From contig CAIIXF020000001.1 of the NCBI GenBank assembly GCA_903813345.2, positions 38,471,366 through 38,535,365 on the forward strand: 64,000 nucleotides of DNA, written 5' to 3'. Positions 14,301 to 23,000 of this stretch are shown here, piece by piece (position 1 is the first letter of the stretch; the number at the start of each line of letters is the position of its first letter). Under the pieces are notes generated by a model. That model was not told the origin of the DNA and made no database searches. It saw nothing but the letters and a program-made list of their open reading frames with translations. A program made the position numbers and the translations under genes. This DNA comes from Owenia fusiformis (taxonomy: Eukaryota; Annelida; Polychaeta; Sabellida; Oweniidae).

Positions 14301-14434
14301 GTTGAGATATTTCCGTGTGGAGCCTTCATTAGACCTCCACATACTGCTCCCGTGTTTGAAGGATTATACAATCCACTCGCTGATGACACAGTAGCAATAC
14401 AACACAGCCACAGAAGTCCTTGTCCGGCTATCAT
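217..14434 (-). CDS. Adhesion G-protein-coupled receptor, CUB-EGF3-SEA-like-Ig2-HRM-GAIN/GPS-7TM (C-terminus off window)
   Basis: Twenty-one exons can be joined in phase: 14434-13773, 13267-13173, 12792-12670, 9663-9581, 9138-8934, 7931-7692, 7457-7095, 6682-6578, 6212-6109, 5748-5548, 5187-5122, 4988-4859, 3722-3638, 2751-2628, 2357-2245, 1999-1897, 1753-1603, 1330-1255, 1090-1024, 706-621 and 343-217. The sum is 3309 nt, exactly 1103 codons with no stop. The start is the ATG at 14434, followed by a signal peptide (MIAGQGLLWLCCIATVSSAS). Predicted order: CUB about 32-156, EGF-like 166-200, 205-243 and 254-291, SEA-like 294-389, Ig 390-475 and 485-580, hormone-receptor motif 592-660, GAIN 661-820, GPS 821-862, seven-TM from about 866. 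SEA followed by two Ig recalls vertebrate ADGRF5, and CUB plus HRM recalls ADGRG6; the whole combination matches neither. A cell-surface adhesion and signalling role is inferred from the family. After the last exon (end of TM7) the gene leaves the window. Exon calls are mine, without transcript support; the weakest are 9663-9581 (GTTGGT donor) and 6212-6109. Confidence 0.85.
2628..6682 (-). CDS. Adhesion GPCR: hormone-receptor motif, GAIN and degenerate GPS (exons 8-14)
   Basis: Exons 6682-6578 and 6212-6109 form a hormone-receptor (HRM) module: C..SEAYKDVKWDPS, then SCPAGSKG, CVCGGTGCYWEEP and a final TTCISN segment. Exons 5748-5548, 5187-5122, 4988-4859 and 3722-3638 give about 160 residues, partly helical (LQQMNMFL, LTELLQDVYSYSDKF), consistent with a GAIN domain shorter than usual. 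Exon 2751-2628 is the GPS: W828..DGC833, W838, TTC845RC847, then Asn848-Asn849-Ser850-Gly851-His852-Ile853-Ser854. In cleaved family members the stretch after the last cysteine reads N-H-L-T-H-F-A, with cleavage between Leu and Thr. Here His, Leu and Thr are Asn, Ser and Gly, and the first GPS cysteine is also missing. Self-cleavage is probably lost. Confidence 0.75.
7095..9663 (-). CDS. Adhesion GPCR: SEA-like segment and two Ig modules (exons 4-7)
   Basis: Exons 9663-9581 and 9138-8934 encode about 96 residues with beta-alpha-beta-beta-alpha spacing expected of a SEA module: IKLYVLN strand, KITLQIND and TAYLELYF strands, then a DENDVIQILKD helix. The GS(V/I)VV autoproteolysis motif of classical SEA domains is absent, so SEA-like is an inference. 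Exons 7931-7692 and 7457-7095 encode Ig1 and Ig2. Ig1 has ILTLMCES, FTWYKDG and, across the splice, FTCQVED; Ig2 has LSITCLS, YHWLRNN and VVYTCVVRNEAG, each with the Cys-Trp-Cys core. Ig1 is therefore split by a phase-1 intron just before its second cysteine. These modules are the likely ligand or adhesion surface. Confidence 0.75.
7952..8325. mobile_element. 374-bp foldback/MITE flanked by TTAA
   Basis: About 70-bp terminal arms face each other with roughly 90% identity. The left arm starts TTAAGGTGCTATGGAAGTTA and the right arm ends in the reverse complement of the same sequence. Outer bases are TTAA on both sides, as in piggyBac-type target sites, though the inner terminus GGTGCTA is not the classical piggyBac CCY. 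It lies in an intron of the adhesion GPCR, about 20 bp from the acceptor of the Ig1 exon. No transposase is encoded. Confidence 0.7.
10081..11703. mobile_element. GC-rich inverted-repeat DNA transposon nested in the mariner relic
   Basis: The left end reads ATGCCTTGGTCACATAG and the right end the inverse of ATGCCTAGGTCACATAG. Long GC-rich subterminal repeats built from CGGCGCCCGGCCGATGA and GGCCGATTTT units follow, over 10110-10370 and 11460-11690. These contrast sharply with the AT-rich surroundings. The interior holds one open frame at 10775-11017. The element splits the transposase region of the surrounding mariner relic and is therefore younger. Flanking 3-bp sites look like TTA/AAA, weakly compatible with Harbinger-type duplication; I cannot assign a superfamily securely. 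Confidence 0.7.
10775..11017 (+). CDS. Small ORF inside the nested element, possible MADF-like remnant
   Basis: An 80-residue frame starts with ATG at 10775 and ends at TAA. The N-terminal half is charged (PKAKDGPYMRKALGRQVEKD, then an acidic DDEDLDV stretch). The C-terminal half contains FFDDRPYFYDQTNLREQTKE, which resembles the rP.LYD...kd....r core of MADF/SANT-type DNA-binding domains that accompany PIF/Harbinger transposases. It stops before the later helices of such a domain. Position inside a transposon suggests an accessory protein remnant. The family assignment is inference and the frame may be non-functional. Confidence 0.35.
   Translation: MPKAKDGPYMRKALGRQVEKDNNNASELVDDEDLDVSREQGFPFEIKEKNFNFFDDRPYFYDQTNLREQTKERYRNRQFC
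12670..14434 (-). CDS. Adhesion GPCR: signal peptide, CUB and three EGF-like modules (exons 1-3)
   Basis: Exon 1 (14434-13773) is a long 5' exon holding the signal peptide, one CUB module and the first EGF. The CUB shows the typical start CGG...G.ISTPNFPNNFP with Cys32 and Cys58, and a second half with F.DEITF and DVYGFNITYEI. EGF1 has six cysteines (C166, C171, C177, C188, C190, C199) ending CFPGFWGQEC. EGF2 begins C205 and is split by a phase-2 intron after the CYNGGSCR segment; exon 2 (13267-13173) finishes it with CDCPPGFEGNQC. Exon 3 (12792-12670) is a third module of the C..C.PRDVEVGGYTCSC type, like a calcium-independent EGF. After the true donor at 13773 the frame stays open for about 290 bases; that tail (ending FMMSASIWLVDEGF) is intron read-through. 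Confidence 0.85.
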
Positions 14435-17400
14435 ATCATCACACGTTGCTCTTAAACACTGCTATACTTATCCCCGTTATCATCCTTATCAATGCAATGT
14501 GATTGAAAGCTCCTCATCGTTATGACTTATCGCTATTGTTACTTGTTTGTTCTCTTCGTGGCATCGTCTCTTTTCATAGAGAATCTGAAACTGTAGTAAT
14601 TAGAAATAATTAGCATTGTACATCTACATCATTTTTCTGTTATGCAACTGCAAATATGCTCCGATATTTAATACTATATTAATCAATTAATAATATAGTT
14701 CTTGTTCAGAATCCTCATAATTATGTTACAAAATGGACACATTACTCCTCTGTCACTTTCATTTGATCAAATACAACACAATAATGATGCAGTTTGAAAT
14801 CATGAAATTGTGTGGAATTCGAAAACAAAATCCTTTCAAAGATCATTTTGTGCGTTGGTGAATCAGTATTTTTTCTAACATGTTTACCGTTGACCAATTA
14901 TCACCTTCCTTCTGGATTGCAATGAAATAATATTTTTGTATACAGCTGCTATGCAACCATAAATGCGTTAATGAGTAATACGATTATATTTGGAGAGATT
15001 CTATTGCTTTTTGGCTTATTACCAGACCCCTATTTAGGTATTTCAATGAGGTTAGTATGTAATTGCGTATCCCAATTTGTAATAGTTTTAATAGTTTGCT
15101 TCTTTGAAGAGCTTCGTCTACCAATATACTGGGCGTTGACACTTAGCGAGACATGAGGTTTGGCTGTGCCCCTACATTTGGGTCCCGATTCGGGTGAAAT
15201 CGCCCGTCGAAGCATCGTGTCTAATTTTGAAATAATACACACATTACCGCTAGTATAATCACCCACAGGCCCGTAGCCAGGGGGGTTCGCAGGGTTCGGG
15301 CGAACCCCCCCCCCCCCCGGCCAAAAAATTCTTTCAAAATCATGCAGTTTTTCACCATTTTGAGCACTTCTCAAGTGATTTTGACCATATTTGGGCCTAA
15401 ATTGTCAAATGTGAACCCCCCCTGGAAATTTTTGAAAACTGAACCCCCCCCCCCCCCCCCTTGGCAAATCCTGGCTACGGGCCTGACCCATATGCATACA
15501 ATGGTCGTAAGTAATGCAATATTTCATTTGTATACCGCAAGAACCAATAGGCTTTTGTTGATCTTCTATAATAAATGTCTAACAGATGGAATATAAGGAC
15601 ATTTAGAGTAGTACAACTTACATAAGCGTCTATTATATTCATATATATTATATTAGTAAGTCTATTAGTCCACGAACGTTATCTAAAATCCTGTTGTTCT
15701 TTGAAACATGGACCTCTATCCTTGGCCAGGGGTGGATGTTCGTATTCGGAATATTGTTCAATTTGAGTTTTATCTAAAAAGTGAAAAAATATATTTCCAT
15801 TTGCTTTGACCAGTCTATCTGTTTTTAACAGCTTGATGTAGAAACAACTTCCTCCGGTAAAGTGCAATTTATAGCCTTGTTTGTGCAATAATTATCCGAT
15901 TATGTAATCCGTTATCTCACATTTGATGTCATGCCAAACAAACTGTGGAATCATCTGCGTTTGACCATAGAACTACGATCAAATTGCAAGGTATCTTTAA
16001 GTCCCTAGATTGCCACAGTTTGAAGTAAACAAGTTCTAATATTGCGTCTATTCAGTTTTGGTATTGAGAATTTTATAAGATCATATGAAATCACGACCCC
16101 GGATCCTTTCCAGGATACACACATGAAACGAATGACGAATTGATTCCAAGTGAAATCTGGAATGAAAATGTTTTCCTCTATCCGATTATTATTGCATAAT
16201 GTACCTTTCTATTGAATATACATGTACATGCATCTACATCTTTTTATAGCATTTTTCAAAGTGGCTATTTTGTCATCGTCTTGTGTTGATGGGCGTAGCG
16301 TACGTCTGCCTGTGTGGGTGGGCGGACAAGCGCCACAAAAATCTTCTAACAATTACGTACATACATGTATGTTATTATAAGTTTAGTAAACAAGTACAAC
16401 GGTCAATTACTAGTACATGTTATACAACAGCATGTATCTTGAGGCCATGTTCTAATTCATATAACTGAATGAAATGATAACATCAAATTGATCTGACCAT
16501 CACCTGAATGTATCAATTCGCTCATGATTCCTCTCCCCTTTGCTATCAAATACTTTAGCCTAATACAATAACAACTAGCTTGAGACTGAACATTGGTGCA
16601 TTCCTATCTTATCGATTCAACCTTGATTCAACGATTGTCATAGACAATTCCAAACGGTTCATACCTTAGTGTAACATGCTCTTCTTCCGTGTTCCGATGA
16701 CCTGAAATATCAGATTGTACTTCTTCAACACCTTCTCCAACACCGTAATAATAATCACACCAGTTTCTCTGGTCAGAAAATCGAGCCTACGCACTTATCA
16801 GACCTTACAAGATCAATATATAGAGGTCAATGGTTCAGAAATAATGGTAAACAGGCTTGAATTATAAACAGATTACGCAAATCCTTTGGAATGAGCTATA
16901 CACCCGCTATACGACGACCACCACAAATACCAATGAAGTGAACGGTTTCATTCAGGAGAGTCGTTGCTAAGTAATTCACTAGTGTTTTCAAATATTAGTT
17001 TTGCTAAATTCTAAAGTATTTCACAACTATTATCTTTATTACGCGGTTACATAATTCTATATGTCAATAAGTACAGTATAACTGTATTATTATTCGACAA
17101 ACATGTGAAGGAAAGTAATCTAGAGCACGAGTGCGATTTCAAAGTGCATATTTTGCATACTGATGGGAGTTTACATTGTTGTTCTGCAAAACAACAGATT
17201 GTAGTTTAGAAGCAAGCTAAAAAACTGTTTAAGGACCCCTATCCGACCCAGTTTGAATTGAAATACATATACTATGGTTCTCCTGGGATAGAGGTCCATG
17301 CATATACCCAGTAACATAATTTTACTGGTTGAGATCAACCAATGTTCTTCTGATCGAGATAATGAGGATTAATGATATTCCTATGAAGGTAGCATAGGGA

Positions 17401-17650
17401 TATGATGATATCCCCATACTGACTCAATACACCTTTGCAAAATTTTCGCAGAAGAACATCGGCTGATTAAGACTCGACCAGTAGAAATATCTAGCCCCAA
17501 TCCCAATTAATTAGAATAGGCTAAGGGTTCTAGACAATGGGGTTTCATTTGGTTTTCAGAGCTTTTGGTTTCCTCAATTGTCATTTCCACATTTGGCCTA
17601 CTTCCTTTCGTGACCATCCATCTTGTTGACTAGGAACAAACCCGCCCGAG
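14435..17650. other. Upstream flank of the adhesion GPCR; no gene seen apart from one poly-C element
   Basis: This stretch lies 5' of the receptor start codon. It is AT-rich with short open frames only. It contains the poly-C inverted-repeat element at 15266-15485. A frame at 15888-15679 (minus) is open for 69 codons but has no recognisable motif, and its GGATAGAGGTCCATG segment recurs at 17284-17300, so it is probably repeat-derived. The receptor promoter must lie here, but I see no convincing core element. Confidence 0.5.
15266..15485. mobile_element. 220-bp MITE-like element with GGCCCGTAGCCAGG termini and poly-C tracts
   Basis: The ends are CAGGCCCGTAGCCAGG and its inverse CCTGGCTACGGGCCTG, a perfect 16-bp terminal inverted repeat. 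The interior has two long C runs (about 15301-15319 and 15444-15463) around a conserved core, TTTTTCACCATTTTGAGCAC. Related, incomplete copies lie at 12973-13018, 56126-56245, 60765-60858 and 61195-61258. It is non-coding. Confidence 0.75.
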
Positions 17651-17651
17651 C

Positions 17652-18786
17652 CAATGACACCGAGAATGTTGACACCTTCGACATATCCTTCAGAGTCAAT
17701 GGCACCTAGGATGTTGACACCTTCGACATATCCTTCAGAGTCAGGCACCTAGGATGTTGACACCTTCGACATATCCTTCAGAGTCAGGCACCTAGGATGT
17801 TGACACCTTCGACATATCCTTCAGAGTCAATGGCACCTAGGATGTTGACACCTTCGACATATCCTTCAGAGTCAATGGCACCTAGGATGTTGACACCTTC
17901 GACATATCCTTCAGAGTCAATGGCACCTAGGATGTTGACACCTTCGACATATCCTTCAGAGTCAATGGCACCTAGGATGTTGACACCTTCGACATATCCT
18001 TCAGAATCAATGGGACTTAGGATGTTGACACCTTCGACATATCCTTCAGCGTCAATGGGACTTAGGATGTTGAAACCTTCGACATATCCTTCAGAGTCAA
18101 TGGCACCTAGGATGTTGACACCTTCGACATATCCTTCAGAGTCAATGGCACCTAGGATGTTGACACCTTCGACATATCCTTCAGAGTCAATGGCACCTAG
18201 GATGTTGACACCTTCGACATATCCTTCAGAGTCAATGGCACCTAGGATGTTGACACCTTCGACATATCCTTCAGAGTCAATGGCACCTAGGATGTTGACA
18301 CCTTCGACATATCCTTCAGAATCAATGGGACTTAGGATGTTGACACCTTCGACATATCCTTCAGCGTCAATGGGACTTAGGATGTTGAAACCTTCGACAT
18401 ATCCTTCAGAGTCAATGGCACCTAGGATGTTGACACCTTCGACATATCCTTCAGAGTCAATGGCACCTAGGATGTTGACACCTTCGACATATCCTTCAGA
18501 GTCAATGGCACCTAGGATGTTGACACCTTCGACATATCCTTCAGAGTCAATGGCACCTAGGATGTTGACACCTTCGACATATCCTTCAGAGTCAATGGCA
18601 CCTAGGATGTTGACACCTTCGACATATCCTTCAGAGTCAGGCACCTAGGATGTTGAAACCTTCGACATAACATTCAGCGTCAATGGCAACTATTTTATTA
18701 CCTTCGACATATCCAAAGTCAAGTTTGTGACATCTGGGGCACATATTCCCGGGATGTTGACACCTTCGACATATCCTTCAGAGTCA
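17652..18786. repeat. 45-bp minisatellite with 315-bp (7-unit) higher-order structure
   Basis: The unit runs ATGTTGACACCTTCGACATA TCCTTCAGAGTCAATGGCAC CTAGG (45 bp), repeated about 23 times. Variants occur in a fixed order: a unit with TTGAAACC, four standard units, one with AGAATCAATGGGACTTAGG and one with AGCGTCAATGGGACTTAGG. This seven-unit block (315 bp) recurs, showing amplification of blocks and not of single units. Because 45 is a multiple of three and no stop occurs, both strands stay open for over 280 codons (15-residue repeats MLTPSTYPSESMAPR on plus, DSEGYVEGVNILGAI on minus). Units near both edges lack two bases (TCAGGCACC), which breaks the frame, so coding is not supported. Degenerate copies continue to 18786. 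Confidence 0.9.
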
Positions 18787-19253
18787 CGGCACACACGTTG
18801 TCGCGATCGATTAATGCACATCCTTTCAAATCAAAGCAACCAGGCTGTTGCATTTCATTATTGGAACAACATCCTCCGACTAGGTATTAAATAATCAAAT
18901 AAATTACCGCTTACCATAATTCCAATTCATCGAATTGCATTTTCCTTCATTGGTAATGATAGGTTTGTATAACAGGCGATGGCACTCTTCCCAGTGATTG
19001 ATCAGAACTAACATATATGATGTAACGAATCACTTCACTAAGTAACATAAACATGAAAACTCGGATCCAACTGGGATTATGACATTTTTCTACATAACAA
19101 AAAAGTTTAGTAGTTCACATAGTAAAGCTAAACATCAATACAATTTAATTTTTGGCAAATAAACTTTATAGGTTGCTAGCGAGGATTCAATGGACAATCA
19201 GTCGTGAACAAAGGTCAACGAGGACCACGAAAGACGTACCCATTTCAAATACT

Positions 19254-19504
19254 CACTACCCTACCCCATACTGCAGACTGTATTTCTTTAAAAGGGATAC
19301 AGGCTGCAAATGGAGCAGGTATTCTCTATTTTTGTCTATGGGGCTTTTCTGGTGATAATACAATGCAAACTGCTTCGTAGATTATTAAAAAATATATGTA
19401 AAATGTCTCTGGTAAAATCTAGTAGGCCTACACCTTTTGCAACTTCACTGTAGCCTGTATCCCTTTTAAAGAAATACATGCTACGGTATGGGGGTAGGGT
19501 AGTG
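19254..19504. repeat. Inverted repeat with about 50-bp arms
   Basis: The left arm (19254-19304, beginning CACTACCCTACCCCATAC and ending GGGATACAGGCT) is matched in inverse by 19452-19504 (AGCCTGTATCCC ... GGGGTAGGGTAGTG). The loop is about 147 bp. This is the shape of a small foldback element with no coding content. Confidence 0.65.
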
Positions 19505-19840
19505 TGAAATAATCTCAAAGAAAACATTAGAGGCCTTTTCGGTAAAAGCAAGAGGCATACTTTTCCAGATATGTTCTTTTTGTTGAAAAATTTAGATGCA
19601 ACATGGATGAACACTTTCCCGGAAATGACCTTTACTAAATGGTTTAAATGGAGCTTTTGAAATAAGAATTCAGTTTTCGAAGCGATTTGTGTTACTCTTA
19701 AAAGAATTCCATGAATGAATGAATGAATATTACGACGTCTATCACATTTTGTTCGACAAAACGTGATGCAAGTATTTCGTAAGCTCTTATAAGCTTTTTC
19801 GTAAGCTTAATTTGTTTATCAAAATCTTTTTTATCATATA

Positions 19841-20101
19841 TAGAGTGGGCCAAAAAATCAATACGTTTAAAGATGAATATCATATGATATATGTTAAACC
19901 ATGCCATGTACATTGTATATCATTTTAAAGATAAATCATTTCCTAACAATATGACACCATCTGATCGAAATACTTTTACTTTTCCTGTTGGGACCAGGTC
20001 ACCAGGAGTGTTACGAGAGACCAAAGAATTGGTGTTACTTTTAGCCTCTCACTTCACAGGAACCAGAAGTTGTCATTAAGTATTGGTTGTTTGGCCCACA
20101 C
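19841..20101. mobile_element. MITE with GTGGGCCAAA termini
   Basis: The left end GAGTGGGCCAAAAAATCAAT is inverted at the right end (ATTGGTTGTTTGGCCCACAC). The element is about 260 bp with no transposase. The GGGTGGGCCAA-type end resembles the tiny palindrome at 62515-62573, suggesting one mariner-like source family. Confidence 0.6.
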
Positions 20102-20579
20102 AGTAGATTGGTCAATAGCACCAGGTGCTGTGAATCAATGTTTTGGGGAAAATAGAATGAGACATCTATTAAACCAGTTCTGAAATAAAAATATCAAATA
20201 ATGGTGATATACGGATGTATGTGAAAGAACAAGTCTCGGTTTTGAGAACAGTCTCCTGGTCTAATAATTTTTTCATGAAAAATATAGAAATATCACCCAA
20301 ATTAAATTATGAATGTTCAAAAGAGGACATTTAAATATACAATATGTAAAAATATCAAAATTGTCCAAAGCAGGCGTAATGTGCAGTAGACTGATGAACT
20401 TCGTTCTCCAAACCGAGACTAGTCTTTTCAAAAGACATAAGAATGCGTTGCAACATTTTCATGTACTTAAACTTATTATCTGCAAGTATGCAACTTGATA
20501 TACTCCAGTATAAGCCTGGAACCATTTTTATTTTGAAGATCATTATGTTATTGTGACATACTAGGAAGAGTGTGGACTT

Positions 20580-20712
20580 TGTCGGGCACCTCATTATACC
20601 GATGCGTATTATACCGAAACCCATTATACCGACGCGCATTGTGCCGAAAAACAACATAGGCTTACCGATGCGCGTGGTAAATAAATTGAAATTGAAATTG
20701 TACCGAAATCCG
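20580..20712. repeat. Short degenerate tandem of ATTATACCGA-type units
   Basis: CATTATACCGATGCG, TATTATACCGAAACC, CATTATACCGACGCG and CATTGTGCCGAAAAA follow each other in about 60 bases, with further TACCGATGCGCG and TACCGAAATCCG copies. The unit is about 15 bp and diverged. Confidence 0.55.
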
Positions 20713-21556
20713 TGCCAGTGGGACGGCACATTGCCTTAACCCATCAGTTTTATGACGTGCACGTCCGCGTGGGAATATATCTTTACAGCGGGAATTTCAA
20801 GTTCAATTGTCAGTGTAGACATAAAAAGTTGCAGTCCTCAGTACGCATTTTCATATTTTCAATTGAAACTCGCAAGAACGGTGCTTTGAATCTAGCTCTA
20901 TACTCTTTCAAAACGTCATGTAGACATGATTATGTACATTTATGACAGTGCACAGTAACATTATATAGGCATAGAATAATAAAAGTGGAGCCTGAAAAGT
21001 CAAATATGGTGCTATGTTGAAAAGGAAAAGGAATTCTACTGTATCAGCATATAAAATAAATAGTATATATTACTTTACCATACACCTTGGTTCAAATTAT
21101 ACATGATTTTTTCATTGAACAGACAAGTCTTGAAAATTAAAAATTCATTTTTATTTCCTTCCACAATATTTTAATATGAGACTGGATGTTAATCTGTTTT
21201 TAGATATTCATATTCATTTAAAAGTTTATCGCGCAAAGACATATTTTCAGATAAAGCTTAATTTAAAATCTTTGAACATCTTTACATCTCAGTTGCGGCC
21301 AGAAATTTTTTAACTGATGCTAGGCGTTTCTGATTGTGGGGTCGTCTCAACAAACCTAATTTCAGTTAACCATCAATTTCTGTATTTCTGGAGGATAAAG
21401 TCATAATTTTGTTATTTATGTTTGATTATGGTAAACCCTGTATTTCATAAAATATATTTTACTGTGGTAAATTCTGTATTCAATGAAGTAAACATTTATT
21501 TATACTGTACATGTATTGTTTCATTGGTAGAACTAAATAAACGAGCTATTAAATAT

Positions 21557-21652
21557 ACATCCTCCGAACACAGGCCTCCAGAACTCGTACCTCCTTCGTA
21601 GAAGGAAGGAACTTTGTGGATGATGTCTGGAACCCTGCGTTCGGAGGATGTT
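21557..21652. repeat. Stem-loop with ACATCCTCCGAAC arms
   Basis: ACATCCTCCGAACACAGG at the left is matched in inverse by CCCTGCGTTCGGAGGATGT at the right. A second short stem (CCTCCTTCGTAGAAGGAAGG) lies inside the loop. It is probably a small foldback element; no gene overlaps it. Confidence 0.5.
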
Positions 21653-22635
21653 AAACATAAAGCTTGAACTTGATAATTACTGTATTTTCGATCGTGTGCT
21701 GATGGGGACAGAAATTGTTGTCATGGAGAGAGAGCAAGATACGTTGTCATGGAGATAGTAAGAAACGCATTCATTTGTTTTACTTTAAATCTTTCCAAAT
21801 CCAAGTGTGATTTTTATCAATGTTATTTCATTTTCTAACCATTTCACAAACATTTCATATAATACTTCTAAATTGGCATCATTTCCATGTTTAAATTGCT
21901 TATACAGTTTTTGGCTACTGGTATTATTTCTATCATCAGTTTTCATTCCCACAAACGAAATATCAATCATTTTGCCCAATTTTTCAGTTTCATTATTTTG
22001 AAACATTGAATGTTTTCAATAAAACATGTTTTAAATCAATACTAGGCTTAGCAGGTCATCTGATTCTCATTTTGATTTTGATTTGAACTGATTCTCAATT
22101 GGGACCCATAGGGACTTTTCCCCACCGTTCTTGGTTGAGTATAAGTCATGGCTCTAATTGGTACAAAAAATAAGCTACCCACGAATGCTGTTTTTCCTCC
22201 GGGGCCTTGTCAGAACTGACGAAAACAATGGTGTAGACATTTCTGGATTATTTCCGATGTTTCTTTTTGTTGCTACCTCATTTCTCAAAGTATCCATGCC
22301 AATTTCTTGACTCTGTTGAAAGCCCATGGCCTAATCAACCGTTCCTCCTTATCTTTTGATGACCGCACAAAATGATAGAGCTTGGGAACCGACTGTGCCA
22401 AATGCTACCGTAACGGATATTGCAGCTATGTGTGTTGTGTTTTCAAGTGTTATTTTATATATGTCCGACAAATCGAATTATGGTTTTGATACTATCTATC
22501 GTAGATGTATTTAATAGTATCTAGATGTCTCGTTTATTCATTTGACCAATAAAAATCATAACTGCCTGGAAAGTAATATGAATAAAGTATGTAAATAAAT
22601 GAATTAAAACGTCAAATTAAGAAGCAAAAGTCTTT

Positions 22636-23000
22636 TCTGGGTCACTGCGAATGGCATGATTTCCTCGAGTCTCTTCAGTTGTAAGGCAACCATACTGGGA
22701 CCGATTCACGTCGTTCCACTACTGCCCTTGGTGGGGGCCCGCTACCATACTGTATGACTCCCGGAGTTTACTAAAGCACGTTAGTGGAGGAACCAACCAC
22801 AGTCTCACAATCTGTCTCCGGCAAGAGCGGCCAGAGAACCAACCCATGCCAAGGGCCGGTAAACGGTTGGACCTTCGGACCGGGTGTCCGTAGTGACAAT
22901 GATCAATAACTCCGTACCTGGGGCTCGAACGCGGGACCTCCGTATCCCACGACGTTCAACCGCAAAGTAGCCTCAGTCTACACCACTAGGCTACCCTGCT
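22636..23000 (-). mobile_element. tRNA-derived SINE
   Basis: On the minus strand the head begins GTAGCCTAGTGGTGTAGACT, which carries a box A-like TAGCCTAGTGG. About 45 bases on lies GCGTTCGAGCCCC, a box B (consensus GGTTCGANNCC). Together they form an RNA polymerase III internal promoter derived from a tRNA. A GC-richer body of about 280 bp follows. The tRNA part does not fold into an intact cloverleaf with a 7-bp acceptor stem, so this is a SINE and not a tRNA gene. The 3' limit at 22636 is approximate. Confidence 0.75.

Larger units (their letters stand above)
18787..22635. other. Gene-poor AT-rich stretch with foldback elements
   Basis: No credible exon is visible. The stretch contains an inverted repeat at 19254-19504, a MITE at 19841-20101, a short run of ATTATACCGA-type units near 20590-20710 and a stem at 21557-21652. 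Scattered frames up to about 120 codons have no start context, motif or splice partners. Confidence 0.5.

Noticed and set aside
15679-15888. 69-codon minus-strand frame with EYEHPPLAKDRGPCF
   Set aside because: Part of it (GGATAGAGGTCCATG on the coding strand) recurs at 17284-17300, and no partner exon or family is evident.
17784-18648. Two long overlapping frames (286 and 283 codons) on opposite strands through the 45-bp repeat
   Set aside because: The unit length is a multiple of three and stop-free, so both strands stay open by construction. Two-base deletions in edge units break the frames and no splice sites or unique coding flanks are seen.
17652-18786. Regular repeat array resembling a CRISPR
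   Set aside because: The units are contiguous with no unique spacers, there are no cas genes, and the DNA is eukaryotic.
22900-23000. tRNA gene on the minus strand
   Set aside because: Boxes A and B are present but no acceptor stem or complete cloverleaf can be drawn and a long body follows; it is a SINE.
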